A DNA stretch of 11,582 bases. Origin: Stramonita haemastoma. Taxonomy: Eukaryota; Mollusca; Gastropoda; Neogastropoda; Muricidae. This document shows positions 9,616-11,582 of this stretch, piece by piece. The DNA lies in contig JASPKP010008420.1 in NCBI GenBank assembly GCA_030674155.1, positions 1-11,582 on the forward strand, read 5' to 3'. The notes under the pieces were generated by a model. That model was given only the letters and a program-made list of their open reading frames with translations. It was not told where the DNA came from and ran no database searches. Position 1 is the first letter of the stretch; every line of letters starts with the position of its first letter. A program made the translations under genes and the position numbers.

Positions 9616-9775
9616 CAGTATAGTATAGTACAGTACAGTACAGTACCGTACCGTACGGTATGGTACGGTACGGTACGGTAGAGTAGAGTAGAGTAGAGTA
9701 GAGTAGAGTAGAGTATAGCAGAGTAGAGTAGAGCAGAGCAGAGTACGGTATGGTATGGTATGGTATGGTATTGTC
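9616..9775. repeat. second zoned TANNG pentamer array
   Basis: Five-base periodicity with successive variants on the plus strand: TATAG, TACAG, TACCG, TACGG, TATGG, a run of TAGAG (about 9680-9735, with AGCAG variants to about 9742), then TATGG again to about 9770. The pattern TANNG is kept while the two middle bases change in blocks. It lies about 100 bp upstream of the tRNA-like head of the next SINE. Minus-strand Tyr/Leu/Ser-rich frames across it are artefacts of the repeat. Confidence 0.93.
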
Positions 9776-9934
9776 TAGCACAGTATAGCAGTATCCCACA
9801 GTATAGTAACCCGTCCCCAGAGAATGGAGGTAACCCCCAGGCTTCAAACAAGATAAAACCCGCAACCTGACCAAGCCTGTGGCCGAGAGTTAAAAGACTG
9901 TTCAACCTCCACTCCCGGGGTCCATGAGGTCGTA

Positions 9935-9945
9935 GGTTCAAATCC
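9935..9945 (+). promoter_or_regulatory. Pol III B box of the interrupted SINE
   Basis: GGTTCAAATCC matches GGTTCRANNCC exactly. It lies 43 bases after the degenerate A box, somewhat longer than in a short tRNA and compatible with a Leu/Ser-type ancestor with a long variable arm; the isotype is inference. Confidence 0.8.
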
Positions 9946-10069
9946 CTGCCGCGTCTGGTGAAGTGAGGGTGGGGCTTTTTGCCATCTCCCAGGTGCAGAC
10001 CTGCCAGTGCCTTAATTTCCTTCGTGTATATACGCATGCAGAAGATCAAATATGCACGGTAAAGATCCC

Positions 10070-10204
10070 ATAATTTTATTTTATTTTATTTTATTTTTTT
10101 ATATCGATGATAATGGAATAAGCACTCATGTGCTTTTTTTCATCCAGTTCCCGTGTGTATGCAGTTTTGTAAATCTTGTCATCTGTTCACACCGGCACAC
10201 GATG
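10070..10204. mobile_element. about 135-bp insertion inside the SINE, starting with (TTTTA)n
   Basis: Between the two recognised SINE parts lies (ATTTT)n at 10072-10098 followed by about 105 bp of unrelated sequence. The bases at the left junction (CCATAATTTTAT, 10068-10079) and right junction (CCTATAGTTTAT, 10206-10217) are similar, which could be an aged target-site duplication. No terminal inverted repeat or Pol III box is seen, so the type is unknown. It could also be local expansion plus unrelated rearrangement. Confidence 0.45.
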
Positions 10205-10334
10205 GCCTATAGTTTATGTCTGTGTTTGGTGGGTTACAGAAACATGACTAGTTATGCCCAGCATGCATCTACAGAGTCGGAATGGAGTTGGTTCCCTTAT
10301 GGGGGGCAAACAGTTCCGATTGATATGACCTAAA

Positions 10335-10715
10335 ATAATTTTGTTGATAGATGGTGGTGGAGTGATGTTTTCAGTTGTCTACCTCATTATATTCTCTTGT
10401 TTCCTCTTTAATTATTACCGTTCTTTTTTGTAATCATCATTTGATTCTTACTTCTTATTTGAGTTTCTGAATGAGTGCATTAAACTTTTTTTTTTATTAC
10501 CTTATTATTGTATTTCTGTTTTATATCTTGTCTGGTTTTTGCTACTTGGTATGGTTTCTTGCTCTTGGAATTAGGATCATTATTATTGTTGTTGTTTAGT
10601 TAGATTTTTTAAAATCTTGATCTTATCCCTGATAAGGGCGGGGACTGGATGTAAAAAAAACACTCGAGTGCTTATTCATTATTCTCGAAATAAAAGAATT
10701 TGCCTTGCCTTGCCT
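10335..10715 (+). mobile_element. probable LINE 3' UTR end with hairpins and (CCTTG)n tail
   Basis: T-rich noncoding DNA leads to CTGATAAGGGCGGGGACTGG at 10629-10648, AATAAA at 10689-10694, and GAATTTGCCTTGCCTTGCC ending near 10714. A GGGCGGGGACTGG motif, AATAAA and a short tandem tail is a pattern I recall from the 3' ends of molluscan LINEs. Two hairpins precede it: AGATTTT-TT-AAAATCT (10602-10617) and CTTATC-CCT-GATAAG (10622-10636). A perfect palindrome CACTCGAGTG lies at 10661-10670. No ORF2 part is present, so the copy is truncated very close to its 3' end. The left boundary is uncertain. Confidence 0.5.
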
Positions 10716-10855
10716 CGGGCAAAAATGTCAGCATTGGTGAATCTCGAATTTCTGATCGAGGAACGAAGAAAAAAAAGACTACTAGTTATTCTGTTCAAAA
10801 TTTTGCGTGTGAAAACATAGCCTCGAGTATTACTTACTATTGTTTCTATATCAAA

Positions 10856-11334
10856 ATGTAAAGATACAATTTTAAACCTCTACTTTTTTTTTTAATTCTC
10901 TTTATTCTTTTTAAATATAACGAGACAATAGAATGTTTACTGTTGTGCTTGAATCTTTAAACGTAAAGAAACATTTTGAATTTTTTAAATTTATTATTAT
11001 GTTTAGATTTTCACTGTAAAGAGACAATCTGGAATTTTTTTTCTTATGTTTGAATATTAAATGTTAAGAGCGGATTTTTAATATTTAGATTTATATTCTG
11101 TTTTAACTTTAGCAATAAAGAGGAATTTCCGAATCTTTAGTTTAATGTTCTACTTGGAATATCAGAGTAAAGAAACAATTTGCAATGTTTTTCTCTCGTA
11201 ATATGTCTAAGTTAAAGAAACAATTTGAAGTCTTTGATTTGCCATTCTGTTCGTGTTTTTAGAAGTTTAAGAGACAATATGGAATATTTAAGATTCTGTT
11301 TAAGTTTGTTTTTAAGCAAAGAGACAATTTGCAA
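10856..11334. repeat. hidden degenerate tandem array, ten units of about 51 bp
   Basis: The motif AAAGAGACAATTTGGAAT and its variants recurs with starts near 10860, 10919, 10965, 11018, 11065, 11117, 11169, 11214, 11268 and 11318. The spacings are 45-59 bp with a mean of about 51. Between motifs each unit is T-rich and often holds TTATGTTTAGATTT or TTCTGTTTAAG-like sequence. The best copies are AAAGAGACAATCTGGAATTT (11018), AAAGAAACAATTTGCAAT (11169), AAGAGACAATATGGAAT (11269) and AAAGAGACAATTTGCAAA (11318). Units 5 and 6 are the most decayed. The array runs straight into the (AAG)n tract. Confidence 0.75.
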
Positions 11335-11422
11335 AAGAAGAAGAAGAAGAAGAAGAAGAAGAAGAAGAAGAAGAAGAAGAAGAAGAAGAAGAAGAAGAAG
11401 AAGAAGAAGAAGAAGAAGAAGA
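11335..11422. repeat. (AAG)n trinucleotide microsatellite
   Basis: About 29 uninterrupted AAG copies. On the minus strand they give the poly-Phe, poly-Leu and poly-Ser stretches of two long open frames, which I do not regard as genes. Confidence 0.97.
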
Positions 11423-11477
11423 ACAACAACAACAACAACAACAACAACTACAACAACAACAACAACAACAACAACAA
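11423..11477. repeat. (AAC)n trinucleotide microsatellite
   Basis: Continues in the same triplet register as the AAG tract, with one ACT break near 11448. The change from AAG to AAC is abrupt, consistent with a point variant that spread by slippage. Confidence 0.95.
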
Positions 11478-11582
11478 TAACAAGACGAAGAAGAAAAAGA
11501 AGAATGCAAAGAAAAAGAATGCAAAGAAGAAGAAGAAGAAGTCGAAGAAGAAGTCGAAGAAGAAAGAAGAAGAAGAAGAAGA
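11478..11582. repeat. degenerate AAG-rich tract to the window edge
   Basis: A/G-rich sequence containing two copies of GAATGCAAAGAA (about 11502 and 11518) and two of AAGAAGTCG near 11536-11557. It is still repetitive at the last base, so the tract is cut by the window. Confidence 0.85.

Larger units (their letters stand above)
9873..10334 (+). mobile_element. tRNA-headed SINE with conserved core, interrupted
   Basis: The head carries a degenerate A box (TGGCCGAGAGTT, 9880-9891) and a perfect B box (GGTTCAAATCC, 9935-9945). The core at about 9960-10068 includes CATCTCCCAGGTGCAGACCT and CAGAAGATCAAATATGCACG followed by GTAAAGATCC, which I recall as a core shared by SINEs of molluscs and other animals (the Meta-type core, as I remember it). 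The remembered consensus then continues with sequence resembling CCTATAGTTTATGTCTGTGT, GGTGGGTTACAGAAACATGA and GCCCAGCATGCATC, but here that part resumes only at about 10205. The roughly 135 bp between look foreign. The 3' end is near 10334; no clear flanking duplication was found. Confidence 0.75.

Noticed and set aside
9608..10049. Tyr/Leu/Ser-rich minus-strand frames of 88 and 144 codons
   Set aside because: They are translations of the second pentamer array joined to SINE sequence.
11259..11524. Poly-Phe/Leu/Ser minus-strand frames
   Set aside because: Direct translations of (AAG)n and (AAC)n.

Overview
The window looks like intergenic or intronic DNA from an invertebrate animal nuclear genome, most likely a mollusc and perhaps a marine gastropod. 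The reasons are long simple-sequence tracts, several tRNA-headed SINEs with Pol III promoter boxes, non-LTR (LINE) retrotransposon debris with the C-terminal CCHC zinc knuckle, and core sequences I recall from molluscan SINEs. The taxonomic call is inference from memory. I find no intact host protein-coding gene; nearly every long open frame is a by-product of low-complexity DNA or lies inside a transposable element.

Layout. 1-1560 is a G/A-rich polypurine domain. 1561-2170 is complex sequence with no recognisable gene. About 2275-2778 is a degenerate 24-bp minisatellite, and 2785-3364 is a second polypurine block. 3435-4325 is an 891-bp, minus-strand, tRNA-headed, poly(A)-tailed retroelement bounded by an exact 16-bp target-site duplication (3419-3434 and 4326-4341). 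A (CT)n tract (4469-4569) abuts a 5'-truncated LINE ORF2 end (4570-5182) that carries one in-frame stop and one frameshift. 5545-5936 is a modular (CT)n/(CTGT)n array, followed by polypyrimidine DNA. 6676-6803 is a SINE 3' fragment.

6804-7942 is featureless AT-rich DNA. 7943-8368 is a pentanucleotide array of TANNG type. 8941-9235 is a minus-strand SINE whose head joins a tRNA-like A box to a 5S-rRNA-like box C segment. 9455-9570 is (CA)n, and 9616-9775 is a second TANNG pentamer array. About 9873-10334 is a plus-strand tRNA-headed SINE that seems to be split by about 135 bp of foreign DNA. About 10335-10715 looks like a LINE 3' UTR ending in hairpins, AATAAA and a (CCTTG)n tail. 10856-11334 hides a degenerate tandem array of ten units of about 51 bp, which runs into (AAG)n/(AAC)n tracts up to the window edge.

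There is no gene network here. What connects the parts is retrotransposition plus simple-repeat growth: four tRNA- or 5S-headed or related SINE pieces from at least three distinct families, two LINE 3' ends that could represent the enzymatic machinery of such SINEs, and microsatellites lying directly against several element ends. The most notable items are the 891-bp element with its target-site duplication, the tRNA/5S chimeric SINE, the split SINE, the hidden 51-bp array, and the two related pentamer arrays.
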